Below, piece after piece: positions 25,724-35,286 of a stretch of DNA of 64,000 bases. Numbering within the stretch: position 1 is the first letter of the stretch; the number at the start of each line of letters is the position of its first letter. The stretch comes from Gammaproteobacteria bacterium. Lineage in GTDB: Bacteria > Pseudomonadota > Gammaproteobacteria > DSM-16500. The stretch is from assembly GCA_031291175.1 (NCBI GenBank), contig JARLJO010000017.1:18742-82741 (forward strand). The letters are read 5' to 3'. The translations under genes were made by a program, and so were the position numbers. Under the pieces are notes generated by a model. That model was not told the origin of the DNA and searched no databases. It saw only the letters and a list, made by a program, of their open reading frames with translations.

Positions 25724-26298
25724 TTTTTCTTTTGTAAATTTTGAATTAACTTTTTAAGTAAATGTTCTTTTTGATTGTCTTCAGCTATAGAGTGAAGTAA
25801 CTCTTTATCATAGAATTCTTTCTGTGTTTCAAACGCTGTCCAGAATTTTTTGTTCAGGTTTTCTATTAAACTTTGAGTGAGCTCATCTTTCTGTCTTTTT
25901 AGAATGTCAGCATCTACGGATTGTGCTTCTAGTGACATTGAGTGAGCGACCCTTGTCACTCTTTCATTCGCGATCTGTTCTGCTCTCTTTTTAATTATAT
26001 CTTCTAGACTGCTTTGGTTTTTGGGTACTATTGCATAGACAAATTCACATTCCATCGCATTGGCGGCTTCTTTCAGGGAGCGCAGAGTGACAGCATCATG
26101 AATTTCCGCGCTCTCAAGCTGGTTTATGCGCGAACGTGTTAATCCCAAGCGATCGGCGAGTTGTTCAGCAGACATGCTTAATGCTGTGCGCAATGTTTTT
26201 ACCCAGCCTGCTCTGGGAACGCCGTATTGCTTGCTTACGGTCTGCCATTCTTTTAATTGTTTATCGAGTTGCTTGATTGTGAGCCAGTGCTTATTCAT
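25720..26298 (-). CDS. HTH regulator, mobile mystery protein A
   Basis: 192 residues. An XRE-like helix-turn-helix (MSAEQLADRLGLTRSRINQLE, about residues 42-62 in two pieces) follows a short helical N-terminus; the rest is charged and helical. It matches the 'mobile mystery protein A' group found next to the Fic-type protein B. It probably represses the pair and may act as antidote. First gene of the two-gene operon. Confidence 0.88.
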   Translation of the reverse strand: MNKHWLTIKQLDKQLKEWQTVSKQYGVPRAGWVKTLRTALSMSAEQLADRLGLTRSRINQLESAEIHDAVTLRSLKEAANAMECEFVYAIVPKNQSSLEDIIKKRAEQIANERVTRVAHSMSLEAQSVDADILKRQKDELTQSLIENLNKKFWTAFETQKEFYDKELLHSIAEDNQKEHLLKKLIQNLQKKK

Positions 26299-26488
26299 AG
26301 CGATGCCTCTTTTTGTCTATATATTTATAAACAAAGTATAGCATATATGTATATATATTTATTGTCATTAATAGATGATTTTGATGATATAACATTAGGC
26401 ATCCCTGAATTCAGGTCGGGTAGATAATATAATCAATCGGTTATATGACGATCTACAATTCACTAAGGTAGGCATATTAGTTAGCGAG

Positions 26489-26604
26489 CCAAGGCGTGTG
26501 ATGCTTGCGCTCTGCAACTAAGAATTTACAGGCTTTACTCGAATACTTCGCAAACTTGAAGCTGTAGATGAAACCAGAAGGGAGCTACCAGCACAGGCAT
26601 GGTC
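26489..26604 (+). pseudogene. Decayed transposase 3' end, copy 1
   Basis: One frame reads GFTRILRKLEAVDETRREL, clearly related to GFSRMIHKLEAVDKIRREL at 27471-27638. An ~11-base deletion and frame changes break it. The sequence resembles the C-terminal helix-turn-helix of IS200-like / REP-associated tyrosine transposases. Only the tail remains. Confidence 0.6.
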
Positions 26605-26643
26605 CATTTTTTGGTTTTAATTTTGGTGAGAAGATTAAAAAAA

Positions 26644-27438
26644 TTATTTTTCAGCGCGCATGTTCATCACAATGATTTCATTATCTTTCATTGCATCTGC
26701 AATGAGCTGATAACATTCTATCGAATCATGCCATAATTTTTCACTGAATTTTTTCTGAAAAATGGTAGCAACTTTCTTATCCATCAGCCGTTCAACAATT
26801 TTAAGGTTGTACTGGCTATATTCTTGCGAGACATTTTTTGTTTGAATGTTTTTAAAACCGGCGTGTTTAAGCGTAGCTAAATATGTCTTTTCTGATGTGG
26901 AAAATAAAGATAAATCCTCCATTTCGCATAATTTTTTTACGCCATCACTCCACGCGTTATCATGCGGACTTAGCCAATCATCAATTATAAAGCTTCCTTT
27001 AGGTTTAAGAACGCGGTACATCTCATTAAATGCTTCTTGTTTTTCTTCCAGATGCACGAACACACCTTTACTGTAAGCTATATCAAATTCATTGGTAGAA
27101 AATGGAATATTTGGAAAGTTTTCACTTGTAACAAAATGTAATAATTTTTTCAATGGGGAAGGTATTGTCTTATTGGCTTCCATCACCATCCTGGGGTTAA
27201 TCTCCAAGCCAGTAACATAAGTGCCATAGGTAGCAGCCAAGTGATGTGCTGCACCTGCCAAACCAAAACCTATGTCTAAACATTTTTTTTGATTAAGATT
27301 AATGCCTGCAAACATATTATCTATGGCTTCAACGCCACCTTCCGACATCATGCCCTTTCCATAAGTAAACTCCAACATGGAGCAGTAGTCTTCAGGATAT
27401 TCCTGGATAATTTTATTGACGTTCATGTTTACCTTCAT
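26644..27438 (-). CDS. SAM-dependent methyltransferase
   Basis: 264 residues with a class I fold: CLDIGFGLAGAAHHL is motif I, VTGLEINPRM motif II and FDIAYSKGVFVHLEEK the post-motif region, then a RVLKPKGSFIIDDWLSP strand typical of small-molecule N- or C-methyltransferases (phosphoethanolamine or sarcosine methyltransferase-like). Substrate unknown. It lies between two decayed transposase ends in the same orientation, which suggests that it was acquired with them. Confidence 0.8.
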   Translation of the reverse strand: MKVNMNVNKIIQEYPEDYCSMLEFTYGKGMMSEGGVEAIDNMFAGINLNQKKCLDIGFGLAGAAHHLAATYGTYVTGLEINPRMVMEANKTIPSPLKKLLHFVTSENFPNIPFSTNEFDIAYSKGVFVHLEEKQEAFNEMYRVLKPKGSFIIDDWLSPHDNAWSDGVKKLCEMEDLSLFSTSEKTYLATLKHAGFKNIQTKNVSQEYSQYNLKIVERLMDKKVATIFQKKFSEKLWHDSIECYQLIADAMKDNEIIVMNMRAEK

Positions 27439-27470
27439 ACTTAATCAGTGCGCCATCACTTAACGGCTGC

Positions 27471-27638
27471 TTCATCACTAAGGGCGCGTGCTATTATTGC
27501 TTGGCTGGCTAAGGAATTTGATGTTTGCGTTATGCAACTAAGAATTTTAATCGTGGTCTTACAGGCTTCTCTCGAATGATTCACAAACTTGAAGCTGTAG
27601 ATAAAATTAGAAGAGAGCTAGAGGATTTAAAATCTTGA
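27471..27638 (+). pseudogene. Decayed transposase 3' end, copy 2
   Basis: ARAIIAWLAKEFDV in one frame continues after a shift as NFNRGLTGFSRMIHKLEA and ends LEDLKS with a stop at 27636-27638. The pattern matches the DnaA-like helix-turn-helix tail of IS200/REP-type transposases. At least one frameshift and no 5' part. Confidence 0.65.
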
Positions 27639-27698
27639 TTGGAATATCTGTTAGTCAAATTTGATTTTGCCTATGCCAAATTAATTCTTTGATTAAAT

Positions 27699-27774
27699 TG
27701 GCGTCCCCAACGAGATTCGAACTCGTGTTACCGCCGTGAAAGGGCGATGTCCTAGGCCTCTAGACGATGGGGAC
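27699..27774 (-). tRNA. tRNA-Glu (anticodon TTC)
   Basis: Reading the minus strand: acceptor GTCCCCA, D arm TCGTCTAGAGGCCTAGGAC, anticodon loop CTTTCAC with TTC, T arm with GAGTTCGAATCTC, acceptor GGGGAC and an encoded CCA end. It lies 1.1 kb downstream of gltX, whose product charges it. Confidence 0.95.
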
Positions 27775-27815
27775 ACATTTACTTTTTTCATTTGAGAGGT
27801 GTAACCCTCTCATTG

Positions 27816-27888
<73 letters not shown>

Positions 27889-28037
27889 AAATAGGTGCTT
27901 CAGTCTCACTAAGTGTTAAGTAGGTCGAACCTTAACAACAGAGCAGCGATTCTAGGCAGGTAAGTTGAGTTTGTCAACAACCCTTTCGACATTTTTTATC
28001 AATAACCCGATTGAATTAATCTTATGGGCAATTCACG

Positions 28038-28838
28038 CTACATTCTGCTGCTCGGAGGCGTTGATCGCACCGAATCTGGTTGAAAAGAATCCAGATTTTG
28101 TGGCAATTCCAACTCCGATGTCGATGACTTTTCCCCCTTCGCTTTGGATGAACCAAATAAGCTAACGCGCTTAAAGCAATCGCAGATGCACCATAGACCA
28201 GAGCGCTTGGTTTCGCCAACCTGCTCGCTGCTTTTTTTATCAGCACCATCTACACCAAAACGTCTAACATTGACACCATCGTTTAAAACACGCTGCCTTA
28301 AATCCTGCGCTGGTAGTGAAAGATGTGATGCCGAAAAACCCTCGCTCGCAACAACAGGCACATCCCTGGGCGCTACCATAGAATCAATAACAATCTCAAT
28401 GCCTGGTGATTCTGATGCGCTTTTAGGGCTTACAGCACCTGTTGCGGAGCTAGCAGGAGTTAAAGGCTGCGTTGTTAGAGAAGCTATAGCGTCGCCCTGA
28501 CCTTTCTGCTGCTCACTTTTGCTCTCAGCCGCTTGTGCTATTGAAATAAAGTGAGCATTGCGCTTAGCCTCCTCTAATCTCGTCGGAGTGGTACATAAAG
28601 CGTTTACCGAAGGGGTACGTCGCTTAAGCCGTGCGACAGAGCTCACTGGACTCGCTGTAGCCCCGCGGTTTTCAAGATGCACAAACTCCTCATCCTCACT
28701 GCTTTGCGCCTGATCCGACAACGGATTGGCATACACAAAATCATCGTGATCACTGAGTTCTGACTCCGCAACAGGCGAAGCTGGCTCTTCTATTACTTTC
28801 TGGGCACCGCGATTGTTATCATTATTCCGAGAATCCAT
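28038..28838 (-). CDS. Disordered Ser/Pro-rich protein of unknown function; effector candidate
   Basis: 266 residues from the ATG at 28838, which has GGAGG 8 bases upstream. Most of it is low-complexity Ser, Pro, Glu and Ala. One ordered-looking patch, GLWCICDCFKRVSLFG near residues 213-228, has three closely spaced cysteines flanked by hydrophobic and basic residues, like a lipidated membrane motif. It starts about 20 bases after gltX. No family recognised. Its composition resembles host-directed proteins elsewhere in the window. Confidence 0.6.
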   Translation of the reverse strand: MDSRNNDNNRGAQKVIEEPASPVAESELSDHDDFVYANPLSDQAQSSEDEEFVHLENRGATASPVSSVARLKRRTPSVNALCTTPTRLEEAKRNAHFISIAQAAESKSEQQKGQGDAIASLTTQPLTPASSATGAVSPKSASESPGIEIVIDSMVAPRDVPVVASEGFSASHLSLPAQDLRQRVLNDGVNVRRFGVDGADKKSSEQVGETKRSGLWCICDCFKRVSLFGSSKAKGEKSSTSELELPQNLDSFQPDSVRSTPPSSRM

Positions 28839-28858
28839 TCTCTTATCCTCCATTAAAG

Positions 28859-30265
28859 TTAAATTGCTTTTGATTCCTCACATAAGAGTAGAGCCGCACT
28901 CAACCTTTGGAGCGTACGCTCACGCCCCAACAAACAAACCGTCACATCAATTGATGGTGAAACAGTGCTACCAGTGATAGCAACACGCATGGGTTGTGCA
29001 ATCTTGCCCATTTTTAATGTTAGTTTTTCAGCAACGTTCTGGACAACTTGATGAATCGCCTCGGCTGTCCATTCTTTTAAATGAGTAAGCTCATTTTGCA
29101 TGCTTTCAATAACAGGAATGGCTTCCTGAGTTAAATGTTGCTTAACCGCTGCCTCATCAAACTGCACATCACGATAAAAATAGAGGCTTTTTTCAGCCAT
29201 TTCTCGTAATGTTTTAGCACGCTCCGCTTGAGCTTTAATTAAATCGGTTAAAGCAGGCCCTGCGGAAACATCCACGCCCAATTGCTGCATGTGCCACGCT
29301 AATTCTTCCGCTACATGCAAAGGATCGCCAGTCTTTATGTAATGCTGATTGAGCCAGAGCAATTTTTCATTGTTAAAAGCAGCCGGCGCTTTGTTAATGT
29401 GAGGAATATCAAACAACTGAACCAATTCTTCTCTCGAAAAAATTTCCTGATCGCCATGTGACCAACCCAATCTTGCCAAATAATTCAGCAGTGCTTCGGG
29501 TAAAAAACCTTCTTCGCGATATTGCATGACACTGACTGCGCCATGACGTTTTGAAAGACGCTTGCCATCGCTGCCCAAGATCATTGATACATGAGCATAG
29601 AGTGGTGGTGTTGCGCCTAGCGCACGCAGAATATTAATCTGTCTTGGCGTGTTGTTAATATGATCGTCACCGCGAATCACGTGGGTAATTTGCATATCCC
29701 AATCGTCAACCACTACCGTAAAATTATACGTAGGCGTGCCGTCACTGCGAGCAATGATTAAATCATCCAGTTCATCATTACGAAAAGACAGCGGCCCACG
29801 GATTAAATCATTGAACTCCACAACACCTTCTAATGGATTGCGAAATCGAATCACATGACTGCCAGTACCTGGCTCTTTGAGATCGCGACACAAACCGTCA
29901 TAACGGGGTTTTTGCTTGTTCGTCATTTGTTCTGTGCGCAAGGCTTCCAGGCGCTCTTTAGAACAATAACAACGGTAAGCTTTGCCTTCTTTTAACATGA
30001 GCTGTACGACTTCATGATAACGATCAAACCGTTTGGTTTGATAAAAAGGCCCTTCGTCATAATTTAAGTTCAACCATTCCATCGCATCTAAAATCGCTTG
30101 CACGGATTCTTGGGTAGAACGCTCAATATCCGTATCCTCGATACGGAGAACAAAAGTCCCTTGCATTTTACGGGCATATAACCAGCAATAAAGCGCAGTA
30201 CGGGCACCGCCTACATGCAAATAACCGGTGGGGCTTGGAGCAAATCGGGTTCTAACAGGGGTCAT
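28859..30265 (-). CDS. gltX: Glutamyl-tRNA synthetase
   Basis: 468 residues, class I synthetase. The HIGH-type motif is in [16 protein letters not shown] and the KMSKS-type loop is [10 protein letters not shown]-x-C...C zinc region ([11 protein letters not shown] and GLCRDL) is visible. It charges tRNA-Glu. The tRNA-Glu gene lies downstream on the same strand. Length is normal. Confidence 0.97.
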   Translation of the reverse strand: MTPVRTRFAPSPTGYLHVGGARTALYCWLYARKMQGTFVLRIEDTDIERSTQESVQAILDAMEWLNLNYDEGPFYQTKRFDRYHEVVQLMLKEGKAYRCYCSKERLEALRTEQMTNKQKPRYDGLCRDLKEPGTGSHVIRFRNPLEGVVEFNDLIRGPLSFRNDELDDLIIARSDGTPTYNFTVVVDDWDMQITHVIRGDDHINNTPRQINILRALGATPPLYAHVSMILGSDGKRLSKRHGAVSVMQYREEGFLPEALLNYLARLGWSHGDQEIFSREELVQLFDIPHINKAPAAFNNEKLLWLNQHYIKTGDPLHVAEELAWHMQQLGVDVSAGPALTDLIKAQAERAKTLREMAEKSLYFYRDVQFDEAAVKQHLTQEAIPVIESMQNELTHLKEWTAEAIHQVVQNVAEKLTLKMGKIAQPMRVAITGSTVSPSIDVTVCLLGRERTLQRLSAALLLCEESKAI

Positions 30266-30329
30266 AATTATTATAATCTTCCAAGTTTATGTCTGAGGCG
30301 GCTATTCTACCTAAAGGACAGAAATAGTT

Positions 30330-30836
30330 CTATTTTTTACCTTTCGGGATTAAACAATTCGTATAGGCAATGGCAATGGCCGAAACCACCAAGGTCAAGT
30401 GAATCACAACCTGCCACATGACGTTATTATTTGATTGGGTGCTAGGATCAATAAAGGTTCTCAGCAAATGAATGGACGAGATACCGATCAAAGCCAGTCC
30501 AAGCTTCACTTTCATTGTGCCCGCATCCAACTCATCCAGCCATTCTGGTTGATCGGGGTGATTATGCAGGTTAAGACGAGAGACGAAAGTTTCGTAGCCG
30601 CCCATGATCACCATGATGATTAAGTTTGCAATCATGACAACGTCAATGAGGTCTAAAACACCTAACATGACATCGGTGTTATTGGTATTACTGAAATTCC
30701 ACACAAGATGAAATAACTCTAGAATAAATCGATAAACATAAGCGGCCAAAATAACAATTAAGCCAAGGTACAGAGGGGCTTGCAACCAACGCCCAGTGAA
30801 AATGAGTTTATTAATGCTGTTAACGACTGGATTCAT
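30330..30836 (-). CDS. yqhA: YqhA-family inner-membrane protein (UPF0114)
   Basis: 168 residues with four hydrophobic helices. The conserved MIANLIIMVIMGGYETFVSRL segment (in two parts) and IGISSIHLLRTF are typical of the family. Function unknown. Usual length. It is the last clear housekeeping gene before the effector-like block. Confidence 0.88.
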   Translation of the reverse strand: MNPVVNSINKLIFTGRWLQAPLYLGLIVILAAYVYRFILELFHLVWNFSNTNNTDVMLGVLDLIDVVMIANLIIMVIMGGYETFVSRLNLHNHPDQPEWLDELDAGTMKVKLGLALIGISSIHLLRTFIDPSTQSNNNVMWQVVIHLTLVVSAIAIAYTNCLIPKGKK

Positions 30837-30905
30837 GGTAATGCTTCCCTTTAGCGATACAAAACTACATCAAATATAAACAGATATTTGAATGGGAGCA
30901 AGAAA

Positions 30906-31307
30906 TTAGCTATTCGACTCATGATCGAGCCTGCGATCCAATGGGCTCAACGATAAGCTTGCCAGATCAAATAATGCACGGACCATTTGGGCTTTGTTGA
31001 GAAATTTTTTCCAACTCCTCACAAACTTTTTGTGCCGTAGGTGTTTTTTGGGATCTTTCTCCCAGCACCATGCAAATAATTTTGCTACACCTTGAGGGGC
31101 GGGTGCGTATATTTTAGGACAGTCCAGTGTCACAACAGCATGCATGATCCTCTGATCACTCCATCCGTCATAGGCAAATGGAATGCCGCATTCGGTTATC
31201 GCATACAAAATGGAACCGAATGAAAAAATGTCGGAGGCCTCCCTGTAAATACAATGCTGCATGGCCTCTGGCGCAAGATAAGATGCCGTACCCATAAATT
31301 CTGTCAT
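30906..31307 (-). pseudogene. Eukaryotic-type Ser/Thr kinase, C-terminal lobe only
   Basis: About 133 residues matching kinase subdomains VIII to XI: GTASYLAPEAM (the APE region), SDIFSFGSILYAI (subdomain IX aspartate) and a final arginine-helix region (CWEKDPKKHLRHKKF). The N-lobe, the HRD loop and DFG are absent. The frame is broken by a stop inside a repeat-like element at 31310-31475 directly upstream. It is a truncated remnant, unlikely to be an active kinase; the parent was perhaps a host-directed kinase. Confidence 0.75.
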
Positions 31308-31309
31308 TG

Positions 31310-31475
31310 ATTGGGGTCTGTCAGGGTCATATCATTTTCCGTAAGTTTTCAAACCCCTACGTATAGTGGCTTGTCCACGGTACGTAGGGGTTCTCTGTGC
31401 CACGTCAGAGTTTTCTTTGCTATGAGTCAATGGTTTTAATTGTTATGGGTAACGATATGGTCAGATGCCATCCCA
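31310..31475. repeat. Palindromic element truncating the kinase gene
   Basis: It begins GATTGGGGTCTGTCAGGGT, nearly the left end of repeat A, and ends near a roughly inverted copy (GGTCAGATGCCATCCCA). In the middle is a hairpin at 31352-31392 with perfect 12-base arms AACCCCTACGTA / TACGTAGGGGTT. The ends match only loosely, so the exact boundaries are uncertain. Confidence 0.55.
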
Positions 31476-31485
31476 TTTTTTTAAA

Positions 31486-33180
31486 TTATTTTTTATTACA
31501 AATGGGAGGACGTTTTGCATCCCGGAAGCTAGCCAGAGCCGCTTGATCACTGCTCATTGGTGGCTCGGTCTCGGTGTAATTACGCTTAGCCGCCTTCTCT
31601 CTAGCCGGTGATATTGGCTTTGGGTTCAGAGTAAACTGATTCAACAGTTGACTGGACATTAGACGAGGTTCTTCAGCACAGGGAGTGGGTGTCAAAAACT
31701 GCCTATTATGAAACGAAACATCACTCATAGGGTCCGATGCACCTCGACCCCCTCTTGCATCAGATCTCTCTAATGTCGGGGTAGAAGAAGCCGCTCGCAG
31801 CAATGGGGTTGAAAAATTCATTGATCTCGCGCGTTCAGATGCACTTTGATTCTCAGTTATGCTAGAGGGCGATATTAATGCGGGCATAGAAGTAGTTGAA
31901 GCTGCCCTCAGAAAAGGATTTAAACCCATCTGTACATTCGAGAATAACCATGTGGACGCAGCAGAAGAAGCCGCCCTGGGATTGTCATTCAAAACCGTTG
32001 GTGCTTGACTCTGCGCCAAGCTCTGAATAATTGCACTATGGCTGCTAAATACGGCGGGCTGCGCGAGCAATGCGCTCAATTCATCATTTTCATCTTTTGA
32101 TTCAACACTAGAAGTAAAAACGCCGGCTTGAATCACATCACTATAACTCGTCACCAATCTTTTAAAAGTAGATGAACTTTTAAAAACAGCCGGAATAATC
32201 GCTTCATAGCGGCCCGACACGTATTTCAGATTAAAACTCTCACATAAAACATACACTTCATGAAGACTGTGCGCACCACCACTGACTAAATAACCCATAC
32301 AACAAAAGACGTATTCTTTTATTTCTTCTGCAGTTAAATTCGCTTTTTTACCTACCGTTTTTAAGCCAACGAAACACTCGCTCGCTGTACCTGATGGGCC
32401 TGCAACAAACGGAATTTCTTTTTGATAAGCATCCCATACAAAAGGGGTCACATTTAAAAAATCACGTGTGGTTTTATCAATTGCGCGTCTATGTAACTGA
32501 ATTTTTTGTTTTAAAGTTGGTATGACTTCAATACCAGGAAAGTCGACTAAGTTTGGCATTACGTTCTCTTTCTCTCGTCCGCGAGAGACAAAAAAATTAC
32601 CCCGAATCTCTCGCCACCAATCATGAAAACGCCGATCATTTTCGTGCCCTAACACTTCGCGATAAATCTTCAGCGCCGCAATATGAGCGGAAAAAATACG
32701 CTCTATGGATTTGCCTTTGCGAAGCATGGTCATGCCTCGCTGATAACTTTCTAGATCTGTTTCTGTTGATGCAGCTCCAAACGTACCGAAAATGCCTTTG
32801 TCTGAAAAAAATGCCTTTTTGAAAATGGCACCGGCAGCCATTTTGCGTCCGTTTTCTTTTTCCTTATCAGAACGCAATTTTGAATCAATACAATCTGCAA
32901 TCGCCCCACCCAGCTTATGTAGCGTGGGAAGGAATAAATCATATTTTTTTAATACACCAAAAGCTAAATGCGACTCAAACTCTACTTTACGTCGGTGATT
33001 TAGGTTTCCATCCAGCTTCTCTTGATGAGATGGCGCATCGGCAGGAGCATAGATAGGGGTTTGTGCAAAATGATCCCATCCCCAAACCTTCAAATCACTA
33101 GGAAGTGCTTCAAACTCAACATCCATGATCAAGGGTTTTTCATTAGCCTGGTACTGCACTAATACTTTAAAATGGGGCAT
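31486..33180 (-). CDS. Effector-like protein, paralogue A of a divergent pair
   Basis: 564 residues, no family recognised. Residues ~1-370 form an ordered part shared with the protein at 33344: start region with PSDL..WGWDHF..PIYAPAD, a KVEFES segment, AYQKEIPF-AGPS and GGAHSLHE. Residues ~385-564 are Ser/Ala/Pro-rich and probably disordered, with a basic AREKAAKRNY patch and an end NKK. The shared HE and AGPS motifs may be active-site parts. No signal peptide. The two genes face apart over a 163-base shared promoter region. Confidence 0.7.
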   Translation of the reverse strand: MPHFKVLVQYQANEKPLIMDVEFEALPSDLKVWGWDHFAQTPIYAPADAPSHQEKLDGNLNHRRKVEFESHLAFGVLKKYDLFLPTLHKLGGAIADCIDSKLRSDKEKENGRKMAAGAIFKKAFFSDKGIFGTFGAASTETDLESYQRGMTMLRKGKSIERIFSAHIAALKIYREVLGHENDRRFHDWWREIRGNFFVSRGREKENVMPNLVDFPGIEVIPTLKQKIQLHRRAIDKTTRDFLNVTPFVWDAYQKEIPFVAGPSGTASECFVGLKTVGKKANLTAEEIKEYVFCCMGYLVSGGAHSLHEVYVLCESFNLKYVSGRYEAIIPAVFKSSSTFKRLVTSYSDVIQAGVFTSSVESKDENDELSALLAQPAVFSSHSAIIQSLAQSQAPTVLNDNPRAASSAASTWLFSNVQMGLNPFLRAASTTSMPALISPSSITENQSASERARSMNFSTPLLRAASSTPTLERSDARGGRGASDPMSDVSFHNRQFLTPTPCAEEPRLMSSQLLNQFTLNPKPISPAREKAAKRNYTETEPPMSSDQAALASFRDAKRPPICNKK

Positions 33181-33343
33181 GTTTTACTAACCTATCTGAC
33201 CAAATGAAGAGCGATATCATACTAAAGTGCTAGAAAATAAACCAGCCTTTCTGTATACTTCCCCTGCACACGAATTAGTCAATGGTGCGGCATGAAGAGA
33301 AAACTCTATAAAAGCACTTAATTATCGATGAAAAAGGTTAAAA

Positions 33344-35029
33344 ATGCGTTTTAAACTGGTAGTGCAATATGACACACAAACCCATGCGACCGAGATCATC
33401 GATGTCGACGCCGAGACCATACCATCTGATCTGACACTTTGGTCGTGGGACCATTTTGAACAGCTCCCAATCTATGCGCCCGCTGATGTGCCGCTGCCCC
33501 ACCACAAATTTGATAGTCACTTTAACCATAAACGCAAAGTCGAATTTGAAAGCGTGCTTGCCTATTCCATATTAAAAAATTCATTTTTGTTTTTACCTTT
33601 GCTTCATCGAATTGGATCCAAAATTAAAACCCTGATCGTGAATGCAGAACATCAAATTGCCGACGAAAACAAGAAGAAACAATTTCGTTATGTCATTGGA
33701 AAAATTTTCAGACACGTATTATACCCAAGCGACAATGCCCATTTCGGACGTATCAGCAGCCGGGACAATGCGCCGCATTGCGAAGAAATTTATCGGACAG
33801 GCCTGACCATCCTGGGTTCAGAAAAAAAAATCGAACGTCTCTTAACAGTGTTCTTAGTCGCTGAGTCAATTTTAAAAAACTTAAATGCCAATGCCGAAAT
33901 ACTGCAAACGTTAGAAAAAATACGCTCCAATGAAAACATGTGCCGAAATTCCGGGTTATTTCATAACCGGGGCAGGCATGAAATCAATAAAACACGCGAG
34001 CTATCCACTCGCCTAGGTATTGGGGATAGCTCATTGCAGCTACCTTACCAAATTGATCCGCACTCTCGACCCATAGAACACATGCAACGTGACCATACCC
34101 ATGTCTCAACGTTTGCATTTAACGCTTATCAAAAAGAAATCCCGTTTATTGCTGGCCCATCAGCGCATACCGCAAAACTCATGGCTGCCATTATGCCGCT
34201 CTGCCAAGATTTTTCGTTAGACGAGCAACAACAATACGCCTTGTGCTGCTCTGGATTTTTAATCGCAGCTGGCGCACACAGTTTTCATGAAACACAATCG
34301 GTTGCTAAGCTTTTTCATCTGCCTTATGAAGAAGGTTGCTATAGCAGCGCGCTACCCGCTTCTTTTATAGCGAGCGAAGCTTATCAAAGATTATTACAAA
34401 AATTTCCCGATATCATCAAAGCGAATACGACAGAACCATTACAAACTGAAAGCCAGTCTACTTCAGAACCCATGCAAGAAAGTAAGGACAGTGATTCATT
34501 CATCATAAAAAGACCAAACAAACGAAAACCATCAGATAAATCTGAGAAAAAAATTCCGGACAATGAAACCGATACCAAAAGCTCGGCCAGTGCCGCTGCT
34601 TCTAGCGCACAAAGCTGCATGGCTGATTTCAACTCTAGTGTTCTGGCTACCCCGCCGCGATTACGTCCATCGAATGCCAACAGCAGCAACTATCTCGCTC
34701 CACCGACTCCAGCAAGTCTTTATCAACCCCATGGCTTTCAAACACCGACCAGACCCGCAGAATCACGAGCATCCTCACTGCCTATGTCTCCTTATAGCGG
34801 CCCGGTTAGCGGTAGTCATTTTAGCCTCTTCAATAGCCCAAACAGCATTGCTGGCTCTAATCTTTTTAGTAGTCCTGTTAGCACTATGGGGGTTAATTTG
34901 CTAAACCGCTTTGATAACATGGAAGAAGCAGACGAGATCATCGGAACAGATGATACCAATGAAAATACACACTCAGCATCGCTGGAAAGCCCACCACCCA
35001 AAAGACGCAAGCACCGATCTTCACCCTAA
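33344..35029 (+). CDS. Effector-like protein, paralogue B, with NLS-like ends
   Basis: 561 residues, paralogue of the 31486 gene over residues ~1-350 (PSDL..WSWDHF, KVEFES, AYQKEIPFIAGPS, GAHSFHE). The tail is Ser/Pro-rich. Two basic clusters look like nuclear localisation signals: KRPNKRKPSDKSEKK near 388-402 and PPPKRRKHR at the very end (about 550-558). A bacterial protein with such a tail suggests action in a host nucleus. AAGG lies 7 bases before the ATG. Function unknown. Confidence 0.72.
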   Translation: MRFKLVVQYDTQTHATEIIDVDAETIPSDLTLWSWDHFEQLPIYAPADVPLPHHKFDSHFNHKRKVEFESVLAYSILKNSFLFLPLLHRIGSKIKTLIVNAEHQIADENKKKQFRYVIGKIFRHVLYPSDNAHFGRISSRDNAPHCEEIYRTGLTILGSEKKIERLLTVFLVAESILKNLNANAEILQTLEKIRSNENMCRNSGLFHNRGRHEINKTRELSTRLGIGDSSLQLPYQIDPHSRPIEHMQRDHTHVSTFAFNAYQKEIPFIAGPSAHTAKLMAAIMPLCQDFSLDEQQQYALCCSGFLIAAGAHSFHETQSVAKLFHLPYEEGCYSSALPASFIASEAYQRLLQKFPDIIKANTTEPLQTESQSTSEPMQESKDSDSFIIKRPNKRKPSDKSEKKIPDNETDTKSSASAAASSAQSCMADFNSSVLATPPRLRPSNANSSNYLAPPTPASLYQPHGFQTPTRPAESRASSLPMSPYSGPVSGSHFSLFNSPNSIAGSNLFSSPVSTMGVNLLNRFDNMEEADEIIGTDDTNENTHSASLESPPPKRRKHRSSP

Positions 35030-35286
35030 AATAGCAAAATAAAATGTACTTGTGAGCAATTTGAAAGTATATGCATGATAAGCAGATAGGGGCTTTATGT
35101 TCCTTGCAAGCGCCCCCTAAGATAAATTTAATTGCCAATCAATACAATTAGTTGTGCTTTCACACAGGCAACTTAAAAAATCTTATCTATACTATTAAGA
35201 AGAGCAATAATTATCACCGTTAAAGGGTATCAATTTAAACTCTCGTACAGGGACTGTTAACCACTTCATCGTCCGGAGAGGTATGC

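Noticed and set aside
33317..33325. CTTAATTAT, close to the Legionella PmrA box, upstream of the 33344 gene
   Set aside because: It lies only ~20 bases before the start codon, too close to be an activator site at -35, and AT-rich matches are common by chance.
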